NCBI GenBank assembly: GCA_037952775.1
Contig: JBANAY010000003.1
Location: 7,254,001 to 7,318,000 of the forward strand
Direction of reading: 5' to 3'
Source of the DNA: Clonostachys chloroleuca
Taxonomy: Eukaryota; Ascomycota; Sordariomycetes; Hypocreales; Bionectriaceae
DNA: 64,000 bases
In this document: positions 49,580 to 60,100 of the stretch, piece by piece
Layout of the letters: each line of letters begins with the position of its first letter
Position numbering within the stretch: the first letter of the stretch is position 1
The notes under the pieces: generated by a model
Told to the model about the DNA's origin: nothing
What the model saw: only the letters and a program-made list of their open reading frames with translations
Databases searched by the model: none
Translations under genes and position numbers: made by a program

Positions 49580-49765
49580 ATATCCCCGCTCCGGTTGTGT
49601 GTTGTACTTGAGCCACCGGCACCCCGTGATCGTGGATGCTCCCTTGTGACATGCACCACTTCTCCAGGTTCTGGTGCAAATTGGAATCATTCGACATTAC
49701 GCGACTTGATTCTTCTACGGAGCCGTATCATAACATCAGCCCCAATACAGCCCCATACCGATCCG

Positions 49766-52310
49766 ATGGAACCAAAGCGGATCCGTCATGCCTGCAGTCG
49801 ATGCCGGCGACAGAAACTAAGGGTCCGTCTCCTTTCGTACCTGATCCGAGCAGTGCTTCTTCACGTTTAAAGACCATACACTGACCTGTTGCAACTCTAG
49901 TGCGATTACGAGCGTCCGTGCCCTCTATGTGTGAGGGCTGGTGCGGACTGTACCGAAGCCACGCAACGGACATGGTAAGTTAGATGCATTCAATCCATGA
50001 TCCAGAACCTGCTTGGCTGACCTTATACGGTGGGCTTTAGGCGGACCAATCGACCCAAAAGCGCTGCATATCAGGCTCGTCAGCGACAGTTAGAAGAGCA
50101 GCGCAATTCCAACAACCAAGTCCAAGCGAGACATGGCGCCCCGACTTCTCAAGATGCCAGTGCGAATGATTCAGGTCTTCCAAGTCCCAGTTGCTCTTCA
50201 ACTACCCACATTGCACCAGAAGACGTGATACCTTCTGGTCAGCGGGCATCTGCTCTTCACCTCGTTGGTACAGTGCGTAGAATGATCAAGCCCTTGACAA
50301 ATACTATATTCTAATTTCTAACTATGGAAGACAGATATTTCGTAGGTTTCATGCCACCGTTTCTAATCATAACCACAAAATCGATGCCATACCCGCCTCA
50401 GAATCGCCTGAAAATGGCTCGGATCCCACCCAGTCCGAGATGGTATCTGTGGTTGATCTTATAGGCATCCCATTTCCCTCGCCAGATGTTGTCGCTACTC
50501 TACTAGATTCGTATAAAGACTCAGTCCATTGGTACATCCGCGTTCTTCATGAGCCGTCTCTAAGAGAAAGGTTGGTGCCAATCTTGGAGAGTGGTCTCGC
50601 ACCACGGTCGCAGCGTCCTCTATTGCTTCTAGCTTTAATGGTGATGATTCTTGGTGCGCGTTTCGTTTCCGACGAGGCGTGTCAGAGGATCAATAGGGAA
50701 ACGCCTTTAGCTGATCTCACATCTAATATGTTGATTGCATGTGAGAGATGGTTTCTGCCATCAATGGATTGTGTTACAGTCGACACTGTCATATACGCAT
50801 ATCTTCTAGCCGCTCATTATTTATGTAACCGCCAGACAAGAGCAGCCTTCCTCACGCTAGGGACCACTGTACGCGCCGCACAATCAATTGGCCTCAATCG
50901 GGAGGCACAATGGGGCGAGGTCAGCGACATCGAACGAGAAACTCGTAGATGCGCATGGTGGTCGGTCTTCATAGGAGCAGGGTAAGCAGCAGAGAAATCT
51001 ACCCTTGGGGAATTCCTTGGCTTACATCTGGCAGGTTTATTTCCATGTCGTGGGGCACTCCGCCGATGCTCAGTGAGGCAGACTGCCAGGTCCGCCATCC
51101 GACCGACGTTGAAGATGCATGCAACTTGGAGCAGTGTCCGGGGTTCGGGTCACTAGAGAAGCGAGAAGACGGGGAGATCAGGCCCGTAACCGTCGGTTCG
51201 TACAATCGATACAAGGCAGAGATGTACAAAATTGCCATTACGATCATGCGCCGCGTCTATTTTACCAAGTACTGCAACCCCGAGGAGCTTCCTCAGTTGA
51301 TCTCGAAACTGCATCAGCGGTTATTAGCACTGGAGAAATCTATTCCGCCTGAGTTGCGAGCTGAGAACCATACTCATAATGCTCTGCAAGGGGACCCGAA
51401 CCAGTTGATGCTACGGAAGATCTTTGCCGTCCAAGCGCTTACTCTTCAAGTTTCATACGACAACATGCAAATATTCCTGTTCCGACCGTTGATCTCTATC
51501 GGTGGTATTCCAAGATCACTTGCGGGTACTCGGGAGAACTCACCAGGGCTTACCAACCCGACGAGTCTGGGGAACGCACCCAGTCTGCTTCTAAACATTG
51601 CGCAGAATCAGTGTTGGACATCAGCGATGCGAACCTCCATGGTGGGCCAAAACTCAGATATAATGAAATCGTCCCAGTTTACCTTCCCCGCTGTACATGT
51701 CGGAGTGCACACATTTTCCGCGGGAGTGATGTTGGGTCTGCTAGCTCTTACCAGCCCGCTGTCTGCTCGTGGACAGGAATGCAAACGCGCCATCGCCAAA
51801 ATCATCCAAGTTCCAAAGGTGGCGAGGTTGAAGACGCATGTATGGGGCCAAATGACGCAAATTCTCACAGACTTGATGCACGTTATCGCAGCCGAGGAGA
51901 CAATGGCTCTGATAGCTGGTGAAGCGGAAGCCGGCTTTAAGGAGAATTTCACAGAGCCAGAGGTGTTCGGCCAACCTTCGAACCCGTATGAAGACTTGGG
52001 GTCAAATCCAAGGACAAAAGGCTCGGCGGATGGGGCATCTATCACTGCCACTGAAGGAACCGATATTGGCGAGCATGCTACACTGAGAATTAACTTGCCA
52101 ACGGCCGCCGAAGGCAGCACGTGCGAAATGGCGCAGATGTTACATTATTCAGGCCCTTTCATGACGGGTGTAGAAGATCAACAGGCTCAGTATAGCTCAC
52201 AGTTTGATGTCTTTGAGGCACCAAACCTGTGGCTTCCTCAACAACCGGCTGATCCTCTACAGATGATGGATCAGTTGTGGATGTGGGACGGGTCTTTCTC
52301 GTACCATTAA
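49766..52310 (+). CDS. Zn2Cys6 transcription factor with fungal-specific domain
   Basis: Five exons, 49766-49822, 49901-49974, 50041-50272, 50335-50981 and 51035-52310, join in phase to 761 aa. The binuclear cluster is complete: C10-x2-C13-x6-C20-x5-C26-x2-C29-x6-C36, with the first intron just before C20. A Gln/Asn-rich linker follows with a probable short coiled region (RQRQLEEQRN). The middle region is the fungal-specific transcription-factor domain: VHWYIRVLHEPSLRERL, LLAAHYLCNRQTRAAFLTLG, ERETRRCAWWSVFIGAG and FISMSWGTPPMLSEAD. The C-terminus is acidic and rich in Gln/Trp, a likely activation tail. Its divergent position next to ligase 2 makes it the best candidate local regulator of the 31-52 kb island. 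No frame lesion was found. Confidence 0.93.
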
Positions 52311-53277
52311 GCTTAATGGGATTGTTCGTTTAATGTCGATGTTATTGTCGCACATTATTTGGTATAATCACTGGAGTATTGTTTATGTCTATTCTATCCA
52401 GCAACAATTGCAACGTACATAATAACATAATCTCACAATTTGAGTCCTGCATTGGGTCTTTCAAGTACCAACTTGAATTATACAAACAAATGGAGAAAAT
52501 ACCTAGCTGTAGTCAAAGGGATTCCAAATAGATAATAGATCAATCCGATTTGCAAAAAAATCATCCCATAATTTCGAGAAGCAAAACACCAAGAGCAGCT
52601 TCATGATGTCGAAGGTGAGTAGTATAGGGTAGTTGACGCACCGGCGAGGGGTAACTGGAATAGACCCATAAATAAGGCACTAACGCATCTTGTGTGGAGG
52701 GAATCACATGTATTACGCACAGTATTTTCGGTAGAAGATACATGGTGTAAATTCCACAGCCCAAATCATGTCCAGGCGTCAATGCTTAATTTCGGTTGCC
52801 AGAAACGATGTTGCATCTCCCCGCTTCCCGTGACGATGTCGTCAGTCCCGGGTACCTTGACTCGGCTGGAGTCCCCTGCGTAAGCCAAGTACCCACGGCA
52901 ATGGTTGCAACGGCTAGAGGCGGCCCCGTATTCGGAGGCTGAAAAAATGCGATGAGTCGTGCCATGAGGCATCGAGCGGAAATCGGCCCCTCCATTACTG
53001 ACTGGGCCGCATTGGGTCGTGTCGTGAGTCAAAGTTTTCCACCTACAAGTGCAGCAGTCGACATTGATTTCTTCTGCCCTACTCCAGCCCGGCAATCCCC
53101 AGCTTTTCATCCATCCCGCATTGACCTCGCCTTGGGATTCTCGCCTTCGATCAATTGCCCGCACCTTCCTGCCGTTCGTCGTCGCCACACAACCCCGCAG
53201 TGACTTTCTTCTCCCTTCCATCAATCGCGACCACCATCGCTGCCACTCGCGACGTCCACCACGTCGCTTCGTTCAAG
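52311..53277. other. Promoter region of the 2-isopropylmalate synthase gene
   Basis: No gene. The right part (from about 53,050) is C/T-rich leader sequence. It contains a CCG-N4-CGG site, listed separately. Confidence 0.55.
52926..52935. promoter_or_regulatory. Leu3-like site CCGTATTCGG
   Basis: An everted CCG-N4-CGG, the spacing recognised by Saccharomyces Leu3p and its fungal relatives at leucine-pathway genes. It lies 343 bp upstream of the synthase ATG. The outer bases differ from the full CCGGNNCCGG consensus, so the match is partial. Confidence 0.5.
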
Positions 53278-55413
53278 ATGCCCATGTACGTGATCCCGAC
53301 TTCCCTGACCGCAGGATCAAGACCGCGCTAACCCCTTACCTACAAAATCCAGGCTCAAGGAACCGTGGACGAAGTACAAGGCCTTCCCCCCATCAATCTC
53401 CCCGATCGCCAATGGCCCTCCAAGATCCTCGACAAAGCCCCGAGATGGCTTGAAACCAGTCTCCGCGATGGAAACCAGAGCAACCCAGACCCCATGGTGC
53501 GTATTATCCCCGCACATCGACTGTGTAGTTGAACGTCCCTACCCGTTGACGGCATTTGAGTGGACTGACTCAGCTAATTATCGGCAATGAATTGTAGAGT
53601 GGAGATGAGAAATGGCGTTTCTTCAAGATGCTCTGCAACATTGGCTACAAGGAAATCGAAGTCTCCTTTCCCTCCGCCTCTGATACCGACTTCGACTTCA
53701 CAAGACGCCTGGTGGAGACGCCCGGTGCCATCCCCGACGACGTCGCAATTCAGGTCCTGTCGCCCTGCCGCCCTGATCTGATTAAGCGCACTGTTGAGGC
53801 CGTCACTGGTGCTAAGAACGCCATCATTCACATCTACCTTGCCACAAGCCCCTGCTTCCGCCAGGTCATCTTCAACTTCACCGAGGAGCAGACCCTCGAA
53901 CTTGCCGTACATTGCACCAAGGTCGTTCGCTCTCTGACCAAAGACGATCCCGCGCGGTCGGCCACCAACTGGCAGTTTGAGTTCAGCCCAGAGACCTTCT
54001 CTGACACGTCCCCAGAGTTCGCCGTCAAAGTCTGTGATGCCGTCAAGGAGGCATGGGGCCCAACCGTTGAGAACCCTATCATTTTCAACCTCCCCGCAAC
54101 CGTCGAGATGGCAACCCCCAACGTATTCGCCGACCAGATTGAATACTTCTGCAAGAACATCACAGAGCGTGAGAAGGTCGCTGTCAGTGTCCACTGTCAC
54201 AATGACAGGGGCTGCAGTGTTGCTGCAACCGAGTTAGCCCAGCTGGCTGGCGCTGACCGGGTAGAAGGATGTGTCTTTGGAAATGGCGAGCGCACTGGAA
54301 ACGTCGATTTGGTTACTTTGGCCTTGAATTTATACACCCAAGGTGTCCCCCCAAACGTCGATTTTTCGGACCTCAACAGCGTAATCGAGGTCGCTGAGGA
54401 CTGCAATCGAATTCCCATCCATTGCCGCGCTCCATACGCCGGTTCTTTAGTATTCTCCGCGTTTTCGGGCAGCCATCAGGACGCCATCAAAAAATCGCGT
54501 AATTTGCATGGCCCGAGGATGTTCAAGGAGTTCTGGGAAGTGCCATACCTCCCGTTGGATCCTCAGGATGTGGGCCGAACATACGAGGCTGTGATCCGCG
54601 TAAATTCCCAAAGCGGAAAAGGTGGGGCCGCTTGGGTTATTCTTAGTAAGCTCCACTTGGACCTGCCTCGTGGCTTACAGGTTGCTTTCTCAAGAATTGT
54701 TCAACAGCACACGGATGGCCTTGGCCGTGAGCTGAAGCCTGAGGAAATCACCGATCTGTTCGAGAAGTCATACTTCCTCCGCGAGAATCCCCGATTCTCT
54801 CTTATTGACTACTCCATCACTCCCGATCGCTCGCAGTCTCCCAGGCCGCCTTCCCCGGGCAAGACACAGGACACCAAGAACCTGTTGCGTGTCTTTGAGG
54901 GTGTCATCCTGGTAGACAGCAAGGAGATTAAGCTCCGTGGACGTGGCAACGGTCCTATCTCCAGTATGGCTAATGCTCTGAAGGAGATTGGCGTTGACCT
55001 GGATGTCCACGACTACAAGGAGCACGCTATTGGTGAGGGTCGTGGCGTAAAGGCTGCCTCGTATATCGAGTGCAAGATTGGAAACACCAAGCAGACGGTA
55101 TGGGGAGTTGGCATCCATGAGGATGTTGTCCAAAGTTCCCTGATCGCCCTCCTGAGCGCTGCTAGTAGTGTAAGTTGCAACTCTCAATAGGAGCAATCTG
55201 TTACTCCTAGCCTGTTTCCTGAGATCTGACTAACGAATCGATGCAGTTCATCACGAGCAACCCCCAAGCCCCGTGTTGAGGCCAATTGCCACTCGTCCCA
55301 AGACCCTGGACCCCAGTAGTGCCGCGAATGGCGCAGCCAAGCAGCCAGCTGCCGGAGCTCAACAAACCCAAAATGTGGTTTCTGTCTTGGAGGAAAAGGC
55401 GAACGGCATGTAG
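53278..55413 (+). CDS. 2-isopropylmalate synthase (LEU4/LeuA type), divergent, two frame breaks
   Basis: Condenses acetyl-CoA and 2-oxoisovalerate to 2-isopropylmalate, the first step of leucine synthesis. Exons 53278-53285, 53353-53496, 53598-55169 and 55247-55413 would give about 630 aa, the family's usual length. Visible: SLRDGNQ (substrate/metal loop), the TIM-barrel strands, [27 protein letters not shown], and the C-terminal regulatory LeuA domain with [20 protein letters not shown]. Oddities: a one-base-short C6 at 53386-53391, and another missing base at 55261-55272 (C5 or C4 run) that cuts off the last 50 residues. Exon phases agree only if both bases are restored. The usual HPHNDRG reads HCHNDRG, and the usual IPxHPR reads IPIHCR. 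This suggests a paralogue rather than the housekeeping enzyme. Exon 1 is only 8 nt. Confidence 0.85.
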
Positions 55414-55870
55414 AGTAGTGTATTTGATGAGGATGGAGCGTTGATGGATTGTCACTCATTCGGTTCCCTTTAGCTCGTCATCTATTGACGTTTGAAGTAC
55501 GATTATGATGAATTAGCATGGAAGGAGGAGAAAAAAATCAAAGGCGAAAGTTTCGAAAGGGAAAACTACCTAGGGAATCAGATTGAACTTAAAAGTTCTT
55601 GAAATAGCAATTACATTGTCTATTGACCGGTTGATGAGCCAAGTCATGGTTGAGAAGTATGCGCCGAGGTTTCAGTGCTACACTTAGATTTACGAAAACT
55701 GCATATGAATCATTTGGTATCTTCTTTTCAAATAAGTATCTCCATGAAACTATCGCTATCCCAAGATGGCCTAACAATGGCTAATCCCATTTCCACTGCC
55801 AAAATTACAACAAGCTAATCGCACCCCGTTTCATTGCCGGTGCCACAGGAGAGAAGACTCTCCTCCATCT
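55414..55870. other. Intergenic region between convergent genes
   Basis: 3' flanks only. No gene seen. Confidence 0.5.
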
Positions 55871-56194
55871 CTAAGCTGCCCAGGCCATGGGGTTGCGGCC
55901 CTCGCTCTCGTCACGCTCGAAAAGCGCGTCCTCATCTCGAGCCACGGCACTCGCCATCTTGTGCTTTCCAAAGGTAGAAGGGAACTTGCAGTTGCCGCTG
56001 GCGCAGGAAATACGCTTGGCGAGAGAGCTACCGGCCTCATCTCGCACCCTCCACTTCGGGGTCGCGCCAGGGCCTCCGAAGGTGGCCTTGACGTAATGGC
56101 CCTCCATGTTGACCATATCACCCTCGGCAGGGGAGGCAGTGGCTAGCCCAGCGAGACCGACGAGCACGACAGAAAGGTATCCGATAGCGACCAT
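55871..56194 (-). CDS. Small secreted protein, Kex2-type precursor
   Basis: A single exon of 107 aa, family not recognised. Residues 1-20 are a clear signal peptide (MVAIGYLSVVLVGLAGLATA) with an A-S cleavage site. A pro-region to residue 61 ends in L-A-K60-R61, a Kex2 dibasic site. The 46-residue remainder starts ISCASGNCKF, with only two cysteines (C64, C69) five residues apart, so a small disulfide loop is possible. It then becomes charged. An effector-like, signalling or antimicrobial peptide role is possible, as is a cell-wall protein. None can be shown. The leader before the ATG is A-rich. Confidence 0.6.
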   Translation of the reverse strand: MVAIGYLSVVLVGLAGLATASPAEGDMVNMEGHYVKATFGGPGATPKWRVRDEAGSSLAKRISCASGNCKFPSTFGKHKMASAVARDEDALFERDESEGRNPMAWAA

Positions 56195-57369
56195 TTTGGC
56201 GGTTATTGGGAGAAATTACAGATATTTGAAAAGTACGAGGGAGAAAAAGTGATTTGAGAAAAAAAAGAAAAAAAAAAGAAGCCGAGGCAATCCAGTTGCC
56301 CTTGGTGTAAGAAGTGAAGCGAGACCAGCTCGAGAGGGTAGAGTGAACAGTTGAGGTGATTTTTGATGAACTAATATGTCAACTTACTCGGGAACAGGCT
56401 TTTTATAGAGGCAAGCAACCAGCTTTACATTCTGAACTTGGGAGATCAGCCTGGCTAGGAAGGATTCTACCTATGTTCCATCTGGCCACTCTGTGACAGC
56501 TGCAGCTTATTTTCCGCATCATGCGTGTCATTCTTCAATCGGACTTCGTCAATAACCGTGTAATATCGCAACTAACTGGGACGTCTTTGCGCGAGGACAT
56601 CTGAATCCCGGGAGAGGTTGAAGCAGATCGCACGGGCATGCTCCCGTCTATTCACCCACGATTGGTCGACAACCGAGCCAGAGCTAAATTTAGCCATCCA
56701 TGCATAACTGTCCTCAAGCTGATTGAAACGCAAAAATATATTTCTAGTTTTAAATCGTATGTCTTCGCGATGAATTTGAATTACCGTTAATTACTCTATT
56801 AGGGAGAGAAGATGCTGGCGGTATCCTATTGCCCCTTGGTCCTTTCTCGCTAGTGTATGAAGCTGCTATCTATTTGGACCTATTCACTCACCGCCAATAC
56901 CGATTCGCAACTTATTCAGCCCAATCCAGTCACGGTTTCAGCCAAGAAAGGGATCGTTCGGTCTTCGGATCCTGCTCCGGCTCCCGTACGGAGAACCACC
57001 TCACACACCCCACCGTTCGGTTCCTCGCCAAATGCGCTGGCTCGTAAAATCGAAACTGAAACGCTCATGATAAATATTTCCTTCTCGTTCTGAACTATCA
57101 CTTGTGAAGCGTCTTAGTAATATTGACAATATCTATCTGGACAGGGGCAGTTGGGTCCTTCGCCGCTCTATCTCGGCGGTTTATAACTTTCTCATGGGAA
57201 GAAAATTAGGTATATTTTTTCAAACATATACCTGTAGACTTGCTTGTCTGCCATATAACTCCGAGAACTCAAGCTTTAGTCTTAAATACAGAATACCGAT
57301 ATATGCTCGAGCCTACTGGCTGGTTAGTCTAATCACTCTTTGAAATTTCAAGTCGAACTGTCACACTAG
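56195..57369. other. Intergenic region
   Basis: Contains the 5' leader and promoter of the small secreted gene. Beyond that, only short random frames. Confidence 0.5.
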
Positions 57370-59408
57370 TCATTCAATCTCAATTCGTTGAAACTGCTTG
57401 ACCCCTAGAGCTTCACCATACATGATTCCACGGACATAAGCTTCCCCAATCAATCTGTACCTTCCATTGGATGTAGCCCTCAATAAGAATGGATACCTGC
57501 TGCCTTCAATGATAACGACTAGATCATCAGGGAGTACCACCACAGACCCAATACCCAGTAGCCCCTTTGAAGTAATGAAAAATCTTCGACAAGTAAACAT
57601 GGCTCTCAAAGAGTGGAGATAAATATCCATGTCGCCCAAAATGGTGTCTAGGATTGTTTCTTGCGTGTTATCAGATGAGAGCAAGGAACAAGGTTAGAGA
57701 CCTCGTCCCAGGTGGGGAGGTCATGAGATTTGCTCTTCGCCAGTAGTGATTCAAGAAGAGATTTCACCGATAACAACTGACTGCCTCTTATTTCTGCTTT
57801 CAAAATATGGGCCGTGATTAGGTGTAAAGATGCGCTCCGAAATGAAGGTCCGTAGATTTCAGACACGGGATGACGGTCGCTGTTTGCTAGCAAGTCAGTT
57901 ATGAGAGTGCGCTAGAAGGCCTCGACAATGTCCTCATAAGCACTTCCGTTGCCCAAGTTTTCTTCCAAAAGTCTGAGTGAATCGAGAAGGCCACTACCCT
58001 CAGTCATCTCGTCATAGTCTGCGCCTATGGCGTCGACTGTATCCACGACAAACCCGGACACTGCGAGAATCTTGGAATCCTGAGAATCTAGTCTCCTGAA
58101 GGAACATTCGCCTTGTATGCCGGCGCTATAGATGGTAGCACCCCCTTTGTTATCCAACTGAGAGGGTAACGAGCAACGCAATAATCGGGCACCCAAGAAG
58201 GTAGACCCATCGTGACACGAGTAGATGGGTCTTCAAGAGAATGCAATAGGCTTTGCAGCGGTATCTTGGAAGAAAAATCTGAAAACACATCTTGGACCGA
58301 TTTCTTGTAGTCAATGTCGCTGTATGGCCAGTCCAAGGTGCTAAGACTGAGAATCGCAAATATCTTATCCCTGGGGTCCGAGCATTGTCGACTTCGGCTC
58401 ATGCCAGCTACAATATTAACAGAGCCCAATTTCCCGCGAAGAAACATTCTTTTGAGGCAGTGACACGAAGACCACTTATTCTGTCCTTGAATGCCGATGA
58501 GTAAATCTTGTGCGAATATTCCTTACAATGAGTTCTCGGATGCTTCAGAGCTGCTACGCCTCGCTCTGCAAGGTAATTATCCAAAACCCAGCGCGAACGA
58601 TCGAGGAATCCCTTAATGGGTGTCCGAAATTTGCCGCACCACAGCTCTCCGTTGCTAGGTAGAAAGCTCTCTTGAATGGTCCATACTCGGTGGAACCACG
58701 ATCGGTCCAGAAAGAGGCCTAGGCTTTCCCATTGTTCGTCTGTGAATGGGGGTATTTCCAAGTAATGGAAAATCGAAGAGGAAGCTGCATATGCCGTTTC
58801 TGAACTAGCACGTGCTAATTTATGTCTTGCATTGAAGTCTTCATAGGCGAAGCTATTTAGAATCTTCATCTCAATTAAGGGCCTCCGTGTGTTGGGATCA
58901 TCGAGCCCGAGCCAGACTATCACCGATGTGCAGTTTGAATAAATCTTGCTCATCATCCGAACTTGGGTGTTTCGCTCATCGAGATCTGCCTGGTTAATAC
59001 AAATTGAATCCACCCAGATGTATTGAACATCACTTGGCGGGCTACGGCAGAATTCTTGTAAAAAGTCGTTAAGATTTTTAGTAATCCAGAGGCTTCCCGA
59101 CGATCTAACATCCATATTACTTGATGAACCCGAAACAGTGATTCTAGTGGGCTGTTTCCAGATATCCAGCTCAGAGTTAGGTACATCCTTGTCGACGGAG
59201 TGAGGGTTGCCCCAAGTGTATGATAAGGTGTGGTATGGTGATGGTGATTTCTTGCTGTTGACATCGACTTCAACCAATTGACAGCTCACTATGCCATTTT
59301 GATAGCCAGTTCCGCCGAGACAAGGCGAATGCTATCGGGATTCAGAAGGGGACGATATTGGTAGTGTGTGTATTCGATTTTCTCCTTCGATGGTGGTTGA
59401 GTGGGCAT
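57370..59408 (-). pseudogene. HET-domain (heterokaryon incompatibility) gene, decayed
   Basis: Starts at the ATG at 59408 with YQYRPLLNPDSIRLV, then the HET core blocks YHTLSYTWGNP, YIWVDSICINQADLDERN and RSWFHRVWTIQE, followed by CSDPRDKIFAILSL, PSWVPDY and the C-terminal MFTCRRFFITSKGLLGIG. Intact relatives control vegetative incompatibility and non-self-triggered cell death. Lesions: four one-base-short positions (near 59310; near 58452; the C5 run 58141-58145; near 57685) and a TAG near 57912 replacing the tryptophan of a conserved AFWRT segment. Each frame on both sides of a break keeps clear family similarity, so the order of blocks is certain even though the product cannot be made as read. 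Confidence 0.85.
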
Positions 59409-60100
59409 ATCGGAGCTAGAGGATATGAAATGTCAAGCCATCAAAGGCTCACGGTCAATTCTAAGCGGAAAAGAGGAATTCCAAGGTAAGAAAACACAAC
59501 TGTACAAGCGGAGGCTGATTTATAGCAGCTCTTCCCACGCAAACATTTACCATCAGGCAATGGGCCAGAGCTTGTCTGCCAACTCTGCCACGAATGTGTC
59601 ATCTGATTAACCTCACCCCATATTGACAGTTTGATAAGCAACGTTTGCAAAGTCCATAGGCCAACCAATCAAAAAATAACTGAGGTGCCTATTAGCCATA
59701 GCCTGCCTGCATGGATGCCTCGCTAGCTGATGAAATCCTTACACATTGCGTGATTAGTTACAATACGTAAGCCATTCCCGTATTCTCCTCGTTGTCTTTT
59801 GTAAGAGGACCACGTGGGACTGGGCTTGTTTATGTGTTGTTTGGGTAGTCTGATATATTTCGATTGAGCCCTGTTTGGTTAAATTAACGAGATGTTATCT
59901 TAGGTTTTAAAAACCAAACTATGACATTGAACCACAGGTAGTTTACTAATATGCCATGTATAATGTAGCTAATGAGTTAATGTATTCTTATTTTGTATAA
60001 ACTAATTTTTTAAAATAGCTCTATATCTCAATGTCATCTAAGAGTTCAATGGATGTGTAGCACGTTAATTGCCAACAAGTCTATGCTTCAAATAAATCTT
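59409..60100. other. AT-rich intergenic region
   Basis: Promoter side of the HET relic and 3' flank of the ABC transporter. Strongly AT-rich from 59.85 kb. No gene. Confidence 0.55.

Noticed and set aside
44880..59408. Repeat-induced point mutation as the cause of decay
   Set aside because: Only the MFS and HET stops are G-to-A type. The NmrA stops need other changes, and most lesions are single-base deletions. No CpA-to-TpA bias is visible in the relics.
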